Shown: one piece after another, positions 47,487-58,959 of the stretch
Numbering within the stretch: the stretch's first letter is position 1
How the letters are laid out: each line of letters begins with the position of its first letter
NCBI GenBank assembly: GCA_015680685.1
Contig: MNCI01006585.1
Location: 1 to 64,000 of the forward strand
Length of the DNA stretch: 64,000 bases
Source of the DNA: Gnetum montanum
Taxonomy: Eukaryota; Streptophyta; Gnetopsida; Gnetales; Gnetaceae
Direction of reading: 5' to 3'
Program-made: the position numbers and the translations under genes
Notes under the pieces: generated by a model
What the model was told of the DNA's origin: nothing
The model's input: only the letters and a program-made list of their open reading frames with translations
Databases searched by the model: none

Positions 47487-48733
47487 TGATGCCACGAATG
47501 TCATCTTTCCACACACTTTCAGCGTGGGTAGCGACATCAGTGGAACATTTGAAAGTGACGATGATCTGTACAAGGTGGTAAAACTCCATCACCGTCATTC
47601 TCAGCATAGTCACAAAGTATGGTTGTTGCAGTAGCTATAAAGAAACCTTATTTTTGTTTGTGCAAGTGCTACGAGAGATTGCTAGAAACTATGGTGATGC
47701 TTATAACCTCAAACAGATCCTTGATGGGATAGATATTGAGACTTTGCTGAGAAACATAACATCAAATCCCAAGCCAAGGCTTTGGTGTTGTGTAAATCAA
47801 GAACATCCTAATTTTTCAAATTCTAATTTATAGCAATAGTAACCCCAAAAAATATGAGTGGATGACATTGCATTGAGAAAAGTTGTGGGTTTTCTACAAA
47901 CAATGGCCATATGGCAATGGCATCTTGTAGGTCAATTTTCCATGCTTGGTCAAACAATTAGGTCTATGATATGCTCAAATTTCTCCAATGAATACATGTC
48001 ATGATGTCATTTCTCAAGGTTTTATTTCCTTTAAGGTTTTGCACTTGCTCAGGCAGACATAGATGGACAAGGACGAGATCCTAATTTAGTGCAAATTTTA
48101 GAATAATAACCCTTTCTTTCCTTTGTATTATGGCACATTTGATTTGTTTCATTTTATCTAGCAATTTGAGATGAATGAGAAACCTTGTTTGCAGTGTTGT
48201 CCTTGTTTTAATGTTCCTATCTGCTAATTCTTATGTGACTCCTCTTTTTGGTCTGGTTGTTTTTTAGTTTGTGCACTTTTTGTTTCTCTTCCTAGAGTCT
48301 CTACTCATACAACATATTATTTATAACTCTACCTGCATACTCAACAATGAATTCTTAATTTCTGTAGCTTCTACTCTCCATCCATGGGATTCAATCTTAG
48401 TTATTTTAACTTCTTTCTTTTTGCAAAATGGCATAATTGTGCACTATTTTGAACAATTCTAGTCCATGGATATCTCATAGATTGAATTTTGTACTCACAA
48501 TTTTCTAAGCAATCAACCACATTATTGATCTTCATCACATTTTCTAGAAATCCTTAGCAACATTAAAACCTTACTTTACATATGAAATTGGTAAAGCTCT
48601 TCTATTCCGTATCATAAGTTCCAAAGATGTGAAATTTACCATTTGCAAATGAAACTAACTTTTACTTTAGTCCAAACAATTAACAAAATTCCTAAGGAAA
48701 TCTACTCCATTAAATGGTCCAAATATGCTAACA
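47487..48733 (-). repeat. 3' LTR of G2 (truncated)
   Basis: Shares 'gatgccacgaatgtcatc' ... 'ccattaaatggtccaaat' with 56995-58239. Its minus-strand start is TGTTAGCATATTTGG. Confidence 0.85.
47633..47833 (+). pseudogene. Coding-like segment on the opposite strand of the G2 LTR
   Basis: A 66-codon plus-strand frame follows an acceptor-like 'ttgttgcag' (47624-47632) and runs to TAG at 47831. It contains 'FVQVLREIARNYGDAYNL' and 'IDIETLLRNI'. The 5' LTR copy (about 57141-57341) shows the same frame with a few stops and conservative changes (for example DA/NV, CC/CR). It reads like a fragment of a host protein, but I do not recognise it. It may be a captured exon or chance. Confidence 0.35.
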
Positions 48734-48749
48734 TTTCTTTTCTCCCATC
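48734..48749 (-). other. Polypurine tract of G2
   Basis: Minus strand GATGGGAGAAAAGAAA directly before the LTR start TGTTAG. Confidence 0.8.
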
Positions 48750-48954
48750 TCAAATTTCATAAAGAATTAGGATATTCAGGATCATTTGTCAATACATACC
48801 AACTAAAGCATCACGAAAGTAGGAATTTATTAAAAATTTTATGAAAACCCAAATAATTTTTTAGAAAAACTTTCATCAAAATTAAGGTTTAATGAAAGAA
48901 AAACCTCATTCCTAATAAAAATTAGGAAATTGTACAAACAAAGTTTTTTACAAA

Positions 48955-49455
48955 CTATTCTATAGATGGGAAGAGAATAGTTAAGGTAACTCTTTTAGGA
49001 ATTGTCATATTATAAACCCTCTCATATTCAATTTCAGTAGTGATGAATGCTCTTCTCCCTTCTTCTTGCCTAGTTGAAGCTTCAACTTGGTCCACTTCAC
49101 CATCATTTCCAACAACCATCTTTGTCTCTTTCTCATCCAACTCTTTGGCTACTGATCTTTGAGGCTCTTCATACTCATTTGCTTCAATATATTGTGACAT
49201 GAAAGCCTCTCCCCAAGAATCATTTTGATTGGACTCTCCTGGGCATTCAGCTTCAGTGGTGCATTGGTGAAAGCTTTTCCAAACATTCAAATGTATTGAG
49301 CATCCACCAGTGAGAAAGCTAAACTCATTTGAAAACCAAAGTAATAAAGGACTTTCAGTAGATGCTCCTTGGATGGTTTCCTTACAATAGGCTCTCATAA
49401 CATGCTTTGGGCAGCATCTCATTACATAAGGAATAAAAGGCTTGCTAGATACCAT
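48955..49455 (-). CDS. Intact extra ORF of element G2, 166 aa, unknown function
   Basis: ATG at 49455, stop at 48955, no interruptions, in an element whose pol has many stops. The N-terminal half is Cys/aromatic-rich ('MRCCPKHVMRAYCKE', 'PLLLWFSNEFSFLTGGCS'). The C-terminal half is acidic and polar ('EANEYEEPQRS', 'KELDEKETKM'), with no convincing signal peptide or membrane span. A TATA box (49559-49566) sits 104 bases upstream, giving an expected leader of about 75 nt. Its position after integrase is where some plant gypsy elements carry additional or env-like ORFs. It could be a captured host gene fragment. I do not recognise the family. Confidence 0.5.
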   Translation of the reverse strand: MVSSKPFIPYVMRCCPKHVMRAYCKETIQGASTESPLLLWFSNEFSFLTGGCSIHLNVWKSFHQCTTEAECPGESNQNDSWGEAFMSQYIEANEYEEPQRSVAKELDEKETKMVVGNDGEVDQVEASTRQEEGRRAFITTEIEYERVYNMTIPKRVTLTILFPSIE

Positions 49456-49558
49456 CTCTTTTAAAACTCAATTTCACCTCATACTAAGAACACTTCACTT
49501 GCCTTTCTTTCTCAAGTGTTGAATTGAGAGATGTTGTATTTCCAGGAAACCACAACTC

Positions 49559-49566
49559 TTTATATA
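49559..49566 (-). promoter_or_regulatory. TATA box upstream of the extra ORF
   Basis: TATATAAA on the minus strand in the context GTACTATATAAAGAG. It is well placed for the ORF at 49455-48955. Confidence 0.6.
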
Positions 49567-49734
49567 GTACAAGAAAATTTGAAATTCCCTCTCATTTCCA
49601 TAACCAACTTTCCCACTTAACCAAAACTTATTTAATTTTCATTTTCATACGGTTGACTAATTCAAATTCTACTTTGTGGTTGTTTAAACTAATTTTCCAT
49701 TACGTGGTCATCTAAACCACCACTCCCACTAAAG

Positions 49735-50060
49735 TGTAGTTACTACACATAGTAACTAATGATTACTTAAGAAAATTTAAATTTTAAACTAATACTCTAA
49801 ATTTAACTAATACTTTTACATATACACATTTTATTACATCATATACACATGATATACACATATATTATAGTTAGATATTATATAAGTATGTATATATATT
49901 AGTTATTATATATATTATAACTAGGTATATATATTTAAGCCTTACACAATAAAATTTGTTACTTACTACTAGGTGTACTTAATATACTATCATTATTTTA
50001 TTATCATTATATTACTATATACATATATTTATTATTAGTTTATACATATATTTTAAGTTG
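49735..50060. repeat. AT-rich low-complexity tract
   Basis: TATA/ATAC-rich sequence with imperfect dinucleotide runs between the integrase end and the extra ORF's promoter. Confidence 0.75.
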
Positions 50061-50149
50061 TGGACATTTGCCCAAAGTAATGCTTTAAAACATTTTACGA
50101 AAATTGCAATTCCATCCCACTTAACGTTGATAACTTGTATGTGTCATCC

Positions 50150-51195
50150 AATAATTATTCCTTAATATGAAATGGACTAGTCCATATTGTTGAAAATTTA
50201 TTTGGCCTTTTCATATTCCATAATAATACAAGATTACCAATTTTAAAATTTCTTTTCAAGGCCTTTCCATTGAACCATCTTTTAACCTAAGAAGCATTCT
50301 TTAATCAATTATTCTTAGCTCTATCCATTTCGGCTTCTCTTTTTATAAGCAAGGTCATGAAACTTCTATCTTTATCGATTTTCTCACTATACTTTTATGA
50401 AAAATCATAGGCTGAACTTATATTATTATTTGTAATTCTAGTAGGCAAACCATAGACCAAGTTATAAGCTGACATCATAATAGCCTTTTTAAATCTAACA
50501 TGGTCAATCCATAATGCTGATTGCAAATAATCAATACAATTTTCAGGATTCCCCTCCATCAACTTTTTAATATAGGAAATAAGATTTTTATTTGTAGATT
50601 CAACTAAGCCATTCCTTTGAGGATAATAATTCATAGAGAAAAATAGAAAGATGGATTTCTCTAATGCCCATGTTATAAATTCTTCAATTTGAAAAGTAGG
50701 TCCATTATCAAATACCAACACTTCAGGAAGACCAAAATGACTTAGAATTTGATCTTTGAAGAACTTAATCACATCTGATACTAAACTTTTTCTTAGAGCT
50801 TTTGCTTCAGATCACTTGGTAAAATAATTAGTAGTTGTGAGAATAAACTTATGTACAACTCTTGAAGGAGTAATTGTGCCAATAAAATCTAACCCCCACT
50901 ACTGAAATGACCTATTCACAATTACCGATTTTAAGGGAGCTCTAGCCTTTTTGACTTTTGATCCATGAATTTGACATTTGTAACATCTTTGAATCATTGA
51001 AGTGATATCTTGGTACATACTAGGCCAATAAAAATGATAGAAGATTATATGTTGCATGGTGGACTTAGGAAACCCATAAAATAAGTTAGAATGATTATGG
51101 AACTGTTCTAAAATAGGACTAATTTGATCATTATGAACACATTCCAACAAAACCCCTCTAAAGTCCTTTCTATATAGAATTCCATATTTAACCAC
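50150..51195 (-). pseudogene. Integrase of G2
   Basis: The zinc-binding segment H-x-H ... 'CYKCQIHG' and 'YWPSMYQDI' lie in the frame 51195-50899. The catalytic core shows 'GLDFIG' (first Asp, just after a stop), 'VFDNGPTFQ' (second Asp, about 50715) and 'NGLVESTNK' (Glu, about 50610), so D, D and E are all present. The C-terminal 'KIGNLVLLWN' lies near 50250. Only a few stops and shifts separate the pieces. No chromodomain was seen. Confidence 0.8.
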
Positions 51196-51399
51196 AAATT
51201 TATTTGCCTTTTTGAAGAAAGCCTTTTTTTGATTTATAGTTAAATTATTGAAAACCTTTCTTGTGTTAAGGAATTCTAGAATTTCATCATACTAATTTCC
51301 TTCATAATTTCTTAACATGGATATTTCATCTTCTCTAGCCATTAACTTGGCTAATCCCATTCCTTTGATAGTTTTGCATATTTCCAATGAAAACTTGAA

Positions 51400-51850
51400 A
51401 CCTTGAAGTTTTATAAGCCACTTCCCTCTTTTTAATCCAATCTCATTTTGAGCCAAGAATTATTTGATTGCAAGTTCTATTAGCATAATATGAACTAATG
51501 AACTTTCTAAGTAATATTTGAAATGCTAAAGTGCTTTAATAACTACAAATGCCTATTTTTAAGTCTAAATAATTTAATTCTGAACCTTTCAACTAATATC
51601 CAAAAAATCCAATCGGGTCATCTTAATCTTCATCTTTTTGAATTAAAACAACAACAACTGAATCATTTGAAGAAAAAGCATATAACTAAAAATCTTCATT
51701 TAATTTTGGTTTTACCAAGTAAGAAGCTTTTTGAATAGCCTTTTAATTTCTACTAAAGCTCTCTCTAACCCTAGTGTTTTTTTTGTTTACTAAGACAGCT
51801 TTCTTTAGCATTTACATTAAAGGTTTGGTAATTTTAGTGAATCCTAGGGC
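51400..51850 (-). pseudogene. RNase H region of G2
   Basis: Minus-strand pieces 'YAFSSNDSVVVVLIQ', 'PIGFFGY' and 'SELNYLDLKIGIYSY' match the gypsy RNase H pattern (Y-x-x-S/A-S-D-x-A-v-x-x-V-L-x-Q ... P-I-x-F-x-S). The catalytic Asp of the first motif appears as N-D within 'SSNDS'. Several frameshifts. Confidence 0.65.
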
Positions 51851-52480
51851 AAATTTCTTGATGAAATTTATCTTTCCAAAGAAATATCTAAGGAAATTTT
51901 TATTTTTTAGATGCTCAACATTTTTTATTGCATGGACTCTCGTGTTATCTATAGCAATTCCTTCTTTATAGATCACATGACCTAGCAAACTTCCAGACTT
52001 AATCTCAAAGATACATTTCTTAAGATTTAGTGAAAAACCATATTCATGGTATCTATCAACAATTTATTGGAGATGACCAATATGATCTTCCTTCCTTTTT
52101 GAAAAGATGGTGATATCATCCAAATAAACTACAAAAAATTCATGTATTAAACCTTTAAAGGCTAAATCCATTACTCTTTGAAAAGTAGCTCCAACATTTC
52201 ACAATCCAAATGGCATTCTTTGATAAGAGAAATTTCCCCATTTGGTGATAAAAGTTGTTTTATATCTGTCATCTTTATCTACCAAAATCTGATTATAATG
52301 TGAAAAACCATCTAGGAAAGAATATACTTGACAACCTGAAATTTTAATCAACATTTCATCAATTCTATGAAGTGGATATTTATCTTTTTCAAAGGCTTCA
52401 TTCAAATTTCTAAAATCCACAAAAAACTTAATATTGTCATTCTTTTTCCTTACTAAAACAAGGTTAGCAAGCCATGTCAA
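51851..52480 (-). pseudogene. Reverse transcriptase of G2
   Basis: The frame 52480-52199 contains 'LVRKKNDNIKFFVDFRNLNE', 'YSFLDGFSHYNQI' and 'YQRMPFGL'. After one break, 'ATFQRVMDLAF' and the catalytic 'VVYLDDITIFS' (about 52130-52098) follow, and then 'LLGHVIYKEGIAID'. The catalytic YLDD is intact. Clearly a Ty3/gypsy RT. Confidence 0.85.
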
Positions 52481-53503
52481 ATATCAGACTAGATATATGA
52501 TTCAGGCTAATAGTTTCTTGATCTTGGCTTCCATGGCTGGTTCAAATGATGGATTGAATTTTCTTTGTTTTTGTTTAACTATCTTACAACTAATTACTAG
52601 AGGAATTTTATGTGTCATCACATCTGCTCTAAAAGCTTTAAGATCATCATAAGACCAAGCAGAATTTTCTAAATTATTTTTTACGAGTAATAATAAATTT
52701 TGTTTGAAGACTGAATCCTTTCATTTGTGACATTTAACATCTTTGGCATCTTAAAACATCCATGATTCACTACTTCATAAGCTTGATCATCTAGATTCTA
52801 TATATCTTTCTAGGTAAGCAAATTTTTGCTAAACTCATGTTTGTAATTAATCACCTTTTTAGGAATGGAGTTTATCTCAAACCTTGATGTCGTCTTAGGT
52901 ATGATTTGACTTTTGAATTCTTGCTTATTCTTTAAGAGCCTAAGCAATTGATCATCATCTTCGAATACTTGAAAATGCTTTATGTTATCTGGTACTGATG
53001 GCTAATGTTCATTCTCTATCACTACCCTTTCATACATTTCTATCCTTTTCACATCTAATGTTGAAGCTACCTTGGCTAAATCATTTGCTATATAATTATC
53101 TTCTCTACCTATATGTTCTATTTTATAGTGATGAAATTGATCCAACATTTTTCAAAAAAGTTGTTTATAATATCATGAGAATGAGCTTTTGACTACACAA
53201 TTACCTTTAATCTATTCACAAACTAATCTTGAGTCCCCTTTTATAGTGGGTACCTTGATTTCCATTTCCAATGTTGTTTTAATTCCAATATTTAAAGCTT
53301 CATATTTAGCCTTCTTTTTAGTACAAGGGAAAGATAGATGAAATCCCTTTAAATTTTTTTGAAAATCATCTTTTACTAGAACCATTCCAGCTCCTACATC
53401 TTTGGAGTTACAAGAAGCATCAAAGTATAATTCCCACTTATTCTCATCTTGGGATTCCTCTTTCTCGAAGTTACAAACTTCTTAAAGTGTATACATTTTG
53501 GTT

Positions 53504-53960
53504 TTAAAGGCTTTTTTTTAACAACTCTATTTTTTCCATTTGAAAGTTACATTTTTTTATCATTAAAGGCTTACTAGATATGTATATTTCATTTAGCTTC
53601 CCTTTCCAAGGTAGCCACATATGAGAAAAATTCATTGATATGTAACTTGAGAAATCCTTACTCCAACTTCTACTCAACAAAAGACTATGTGAATCTGGTA
53701 TATCTACCACTTGAATAGTTACTCTACTTTTTATACGAGGTTCAAAAGTGATTTCTAATAGAACATTTGGTAGTTGACCCACAATCTTTACTCTACTCTT
53801 GTCCACTTGAACAATTTTTTATTGGATTGCTCAAGAGTTAAACTAAGTTTTTTCCATATGAACAATTACATGATAGTAAATGTAGCACTAGAATCAATTG
53901 AATAGTTGTGAAGATATTTATCTTTTAACTTCATTATCAAAAGAAAAATGAGGAGCTTCT
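53504..53960 (-). pseudogene. Protease-RT linker region of G2
   Basis: The 100-codon frame 53806-53504 contains 'VVDIPDSHSLLLSRSW' and 'FSHMWLPWKGK', the block that in plant gypsy elements follows the protease active site (D-I-P-x-x-Y-x-x-L-L-x-R-x-W). The D-S/T-G motif itself was not seen clearly upstream. Confidence 0.6.
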
Positions 53961-54928
53961 TTGTCAAGAGTACAATCATAGCTAGTCTTTGTTGTCTTAT
54001 CAATGTTAGATGCATAGCTTACCTCTAACTCTCTAACTCTCCTTTTACTTTTAATGAACTCTAAAGCTTTTCTTTGCTAATCCCCTATTTGTAATAATTG
54101 ATAAATATTGATGTTGGCCTTGACATGTTTAAGATCTTCAATCAAATCGCATTCTCCATCTCCATAAAAGCCTAGTTTCTTCATCCATTTATTAAAAGGT
54201 TGATTTGGAGTAGTTTGCTCTACTTGATCTTCTTTACTTTTATTATTTTCACTTCTAATTGGTTCAAAAATATTTCTCTTAGTGGATGGATCAAAAATGA
54301 TGTTTGGAGGCTTGAAAGTAGTTAATCTTTCTTTTGATCATAAACTATACCATTTTCTTTATTTTTATTACACTCTTCATCTGACAATATATCCTCTTCA
54401 GAACCTGATAGGGAAGAGGTATCACTAGATCCATTATTAGAAGATTTGCTTGCATAATGAACACTAGATAGCTCATCATCAGATTCAATATCAAGGAAGT
54501 TGGACATAACAAGATCATTATCATCCTCATCATCTATTAACTTAGTATCTTGATGTATATGTTTTCTATTTTTTTTTCTTCCTTGATTTTAACTTTCACC
54601 AAAGCTTTTTCCAGTTTCACTATTTTGTTGGACAAGTCTCTCATTAATTGTCCTTTTTCAGATTCTTTACTTTCAGACTCTTGTTCTATATGAATACAAG
54701 GTTGCCTCGATAATTCTTTAAGTTGAGCAAAATCTTGCATAAGGATTATCATTTTCTCTTCTCTTTTTTGAGTTGTGATATTGTCTTCATAATTTAAGTT
54801 TAGTTATTTTTCTAATTGTATAGCTTCACTAAAGTAGTCATTCAGTGTTAGCAAGTTTGGAATTCTCCTCAACTAGATTGAAATATTGGGATTCACAACC
54901 TTAAGATAGATGTCTCTAAGCATCTCAT

Positions 54929-55348
54929 CTAATGGTCTATATTTTCATTGAAAGTGTCCACAAATTCATTGAAACTTGATGTTGGAATCTCTAACTCTTT
55001 GACTCCTTGCTTAGCTAGTACTAGCCCATAGTACAATTGTTGTTGATCCAATTTATTGTCAAACAGTGCCAAGAAAAGATCATCCCAACTTGTGATATTG
55101 TTACTTGGCAAGTTTAAATACCAAATTTGAGCCATATCTTTTAAATTTGCTACAAAAAACCTACAAACTTGATCTTGATGTTGAATATTTGCATGAGCTA
55201 AAGCTAATTCAAATAAGTGAATGTATTCTTTAGCCAAGTAAGCTTTCCCAAGAATAAAAGGCTTAGGAAAATATTTATAAATGACCTTAGGAATATTGTT
55301 GTAGTTTTGAAATCCTAATGATGTAACTCTTTTCCAAAGATTTATCAT
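54929..55348 (-). pseudogene. gag of G2
   Basis: A 139-codon open frame with 'HIQHQDQVCRFFVANLKDMA' followed by 'WYLNLPSNNITSWDDL' matches the retrotransposon gag core (R-x-F-x-x-x-L-x-x-x-A-x-x-W-Y-x-x-L ... I-x-S-W-x-x-L). Further gag and linker sequence (acidic, 54752-54322) lies downstream. No zinc knuckle was found. Confidence 0.7.
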
Positions 55349-55399
55349 CCTATTAGAATTCCTTTTGATTAATGAACTCTTATATTTCTTTGACTTTCT

Positions 55400-56845
55400 C
55401 CTATAAACTAATAAACCAGACAGAAGGGGTGATCTTCTTATCCTTCTGGTCTTTACTCTACTACTTGTTCCAAACTTAAGAACCTTCTTCTATTCCTATT
55501 CTGATGAGTAATCAATCTTATAATCAAGAATTTCTTTCAAACCTTTGAAATATTTCAAACTCTCAATCTATTTGATCATTAACTCAAAGTAATAATGACT
55601 CTTTCTTTGCCCTCATAACACCAAAAAGAATTGTTAATGTGCTAGGACTATTAATCTCTTTGAACATAATGAACTTGGGTAACAAAGTTTCTTACCCTTC
55701 TTCTAGCACCAAAAGAAGTGTTGGCGATTGTTTGGGACTGCCAATGTTGGAAGCCTCTAGTCTCATGAACTTTGGGATCATAGGATGTGAAGATGTTTTC
55801 CAAACAGACTTAGTGATTATGAAATGAACTAAATGTCAGTATGTTTTTGTTGTTGTGAATGTTGAAATGGTTGGGTTATGTATGAAACTATAATTGGCTA
55901 TCATAAAATAAATTCAGCTAACTTTGTCGAATACTGTGAATTGTTGAAGGCGCCTATTTTATCAATTCACTTAGTCTATATAGTCCCTATAGTACATTAC
56001 TTATAACAAATAAAATTTCATAAAAATGTTTAAGCACAATTATACTAATCTACTCCTAATTTTTCCCAGAGAGAAAATTCCACAAGAAAATCAGAAATAG
56101 AGCAAGATTCAAAGGGTTTTAGAAAGAGAAAAGAAAAGAAAGCAGATTTGTGTGGGATCTCAAACATTTAAGCAAGATATATTGACATAAGGAAACACTT
56201 CACAATAAAGCTATTCCAATTCAATCTATTATGAATTGTCTAAACCCTCTGATCTCAACAAGTAATTTTATAAAAAACACTTTTATTTAACTACCAAAAC
56301 GCTTTGTAAATGAAAAAGTACAAGCTTCTATCTAGCTAGTTAATATTGGTCAAGAATTGCAAACAATAGAACTTCTAGAAAAATTTGACAATTTCAAGAT
56401 TACAATATTAAGGTAATAAACTTTAAAAATAAAGAAGCTATGTCAGTCATCTCAAAGTATCAAATATTTTCTAGATTTCCTAAGCTCAAATAGGAAATTT
56501 CTATAAGACATTACTATTAAATTGCTCAAGATGCTTTTCTAATACAACATAAGCTCTTATTTGGAAAATATTAATAGTAGTTTAATATTGTGCAAAAATA
56601 GAGCTATAAAGGCAACACAGAAAAATCTCAAAATTAAATGCCAAGCATAATACTATCTAAACTATTAGCTAAGCAACTAAGAAAAAAATAGAAGAAAAGA
56701 ACTAACAAGATTAAGAAAGATGCCCAAACTTTAGTTCCAAAGATGGAACATGATTTTCATCAATTCACTACAAGAATAATGGTTCACTGTTTGTTGCATG
56801 GTATGGATGCAAGGGTTTGCAGCTCATCTTGTTACACTCCTTCCG
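55400..56845 (-). other. 5' leader region of G2
   Basis: About 1.4 kb between primer site and gag without a supported frame. AT-rich. Confidence 0.5.
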
Positions 56846-56857
56846 CTAGTGATACCA
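56846..56857 (-). other. Primer binding site of G2 (tRNA-Met type)
   Basis: Minus strand TGGTATCACTAG against TGGTATCAGAGC: the first eight bases are identical. It fixes the 5' LTR end near 56858. Confidence 0.6.
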
Positions 56858-58239
56858 CAACTCCTAGTTTCAATGCCACTCCCGCCTCCAACATCTTCAG
56901 GTTCATGGTCATGCACACGTTCACCATTTGTCTTCCCTCCCTAAAGCTTGACATTTGGAAAATATCTTCCACTATCAGTTATTCATTATGCTTTTGATGC
57001 CATCAATGCCATCTTTTGTGGACTCCAGATGTGGATAGCGATGTCAATGGAACATTTGAAAGTGGTGACGATCTATACAAGGTGGCAAAACTCCATCACC
57101 ATCATTCTTGGTGTAGCTGGAGAGTATGATCATTGTAGCAGCTATAAAGAAACCCTAGTTTTGTTTGTGCAAGTGCTATGAGAGATTGCTAGAAACTATG
57201 GAAATGTTTACAACCTCTAGGAGATCTGTGATGGGATAGGTATTGAGACTCTAGTAAGAAACATAGCATCAAATCCTAGGCCAAGGCTCTGGTGCCGTGT
57301 GAATCAAGAACATCCTGATTTTTCAAATTTCAATTTGTAATAGTAGTAACCCCAAAAAATATGAGTGGACAACATTTTGTTGATAAAGGTTGTGGATTTT
57401 CTACAAATAATGGCCATATGGAAATGGCATTTTGCAAATCGATTTCCCATGTTTGGTCAAATAATTAGGTCTATGACATGCTTAATTTTCTCTAATGAAT
57501 ACATGTCGTGATGTCATTTCTTAAGGTTTTATTTTCTCTAAGGTTTTTCAATTGCTCAAGCAGATGAAGATGGACAAGGATTAGATCTTGATTTAGTGCA
57601 ATTTTTAGAATACTAACCCTCTCTTAGCTTTGGATTGTTGCACATTTGATTTGTTTCATTTTGTTTAGCAATTTGAATGAATGATAAACCTTGTTTGCAA
57701 TGTTCTCCTTATTTTAATGTTCTTGCCTAATAATTCTTATGTGCCTCTTCTTTCTAGTCTGGTTGTGTTTTAGTTTATGCACTTTTTGCTTCTTTTCCCA
57801 GAGTCTTTGCTCATGCAACATATTATTTATAACTTTTTCTACATCCTTAAAAGTGAATTCTCAATTTCCCCAACTTCTACTTTCCATCCATGGGATTCAA
57901 TCTTAGTTATTTTAACTTCTTTATTTTTGTAAAATGTCATAATTTTGCACTATTTTAAACAACGATAGTCCATGGATAGCCCATAGATTGAATTTTATAT
58001 TCACAATTTTTTGAGCAGTCAATCACATTATTATTCTTCATCACATTTTCCAAAAATCCTTAGCAACATTAAATCCTTACTTTACATATGAAATTGGTAA
58101 AACTCTTCTATTCTGTATCACAAATTGCATAGGCATGGAATTTACCATCTATAAATGAAACTGAGTTTTAATTCAGTTCAGACAATTAACAAAATTCCTA
58201 ATGAAATCTACTCCATTAAATGGTCCAAATGTACCAACA
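56858..58239 (-). repeat. 5' LTR of G2
   Basis: The minus strand begins TGTTGGTACATTTGG at 58239. 56995-58239 pairs with the 3' LTR; 56858-56994 has no counterpart left. Confidence 0.75.
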
Positions 58240-58959
58240 ATTACCAAACAGTTACACTTTACACTCAAAAAAAAGTTACACTTATTTCACCTTTACTAAT
58301 GAACATGATAATATTAATTAACATAGGAAATCTAAATGATATAGTAAAAGTAAGCAACATAGAAAAGTAAATCTATTCTATGTAAGATGCTACAATGATG
58401 AAGAACAATCTCGATCTGTATTACCAGTCATGACTTATGTTGAAGAATAATCCACTTGAATAAAGATGTCATACACTTTTTAATCACCACATTATGGGCA
58501 TTTACAACTAACTCTAACTTCAAGAAAATAAATTGTAAGAATTTTAGTAAGTTTTGGTGAAACTTATGTTATTTGATATGACATTGGACTTGTATTTATA
58601 AGCATAACCATGGCCCACTACATCATATCTACAACATTGTATAATGAGCTACAATATTGCAGTTACAATATCATAAATATGATATAGTAGTCTTCTAAAA
58701 AGGTATTTTATCATACCCCTAACACTAACTAAAAAATCATCCTTGAGATTAAACAAAAGAAGGATAGAAGTCATTACAACCTATGGGGTTACATGGATTG
58801 AACATCATGACATATATACATGACTATCTCTATCTATAAATGTCACATATTTTTTGAAGTGGTATTACAAAATTATCATGCAATGCATGATTGACACATG
58901 ACAAATGAAAAACAAAATACATTAGAGTTTGATGTAGTTCTTTTATGTTCCTAATGGTG

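Larger units (their letters stand above)
47487..58239 (-). mobile_element. Element G2: Ty3/gypsy element with an extra 3' ORF
   Basis: 3' LTR 47487-48733 and 5' LTR about 56858-58239 share ~1.24 kb. The 5' copy extends ~137 bases further, to a tRNA-Met-type primer site, so the 3' copy is truncated where G1 begins. The polypurine tract on the minus strand (about 48734-48749) is excellent. gag, protease region, RT, RNase H and integrase are in standard gypsy order. A 166-codon ORF with its own TATA box lies between integrase and the 3' LTR. Confidence 0.8.
36890..58713 (-). repeat. 3' LTR of element D, in three pieces
   Basis: Pieces at 36890-37116, 38034-38135 and 58240-58713 together reproduce the Z-type LTR landmark order ('caagcattcacgcatgac', then 'ttataaattcta' and 'tattactagttttt', then 'attaccaaa', TATA box at 58593-58600, and the end 'tattttatca'). 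They add up to about 800 bp, the size of the F and Z LTRs. The first gap holds a solo LTR; the second holds elements G1 and G2. About 20 bases of LTR are missing at the second gap. Confidence 0.75.

Noticed and set aside
38131-47490. Target-site duplication around G1
   Set aside because: The flanks are cctag and atgat; they do not match, so no TSD is claimed.
56995-56995. G2 5' LTR ending at 56995, where LTR homology stops
   Set aside because: No primer site follows there; the good primer-site match at 56846-56857 places the LTR end further left, with the 3' LTR truncated.
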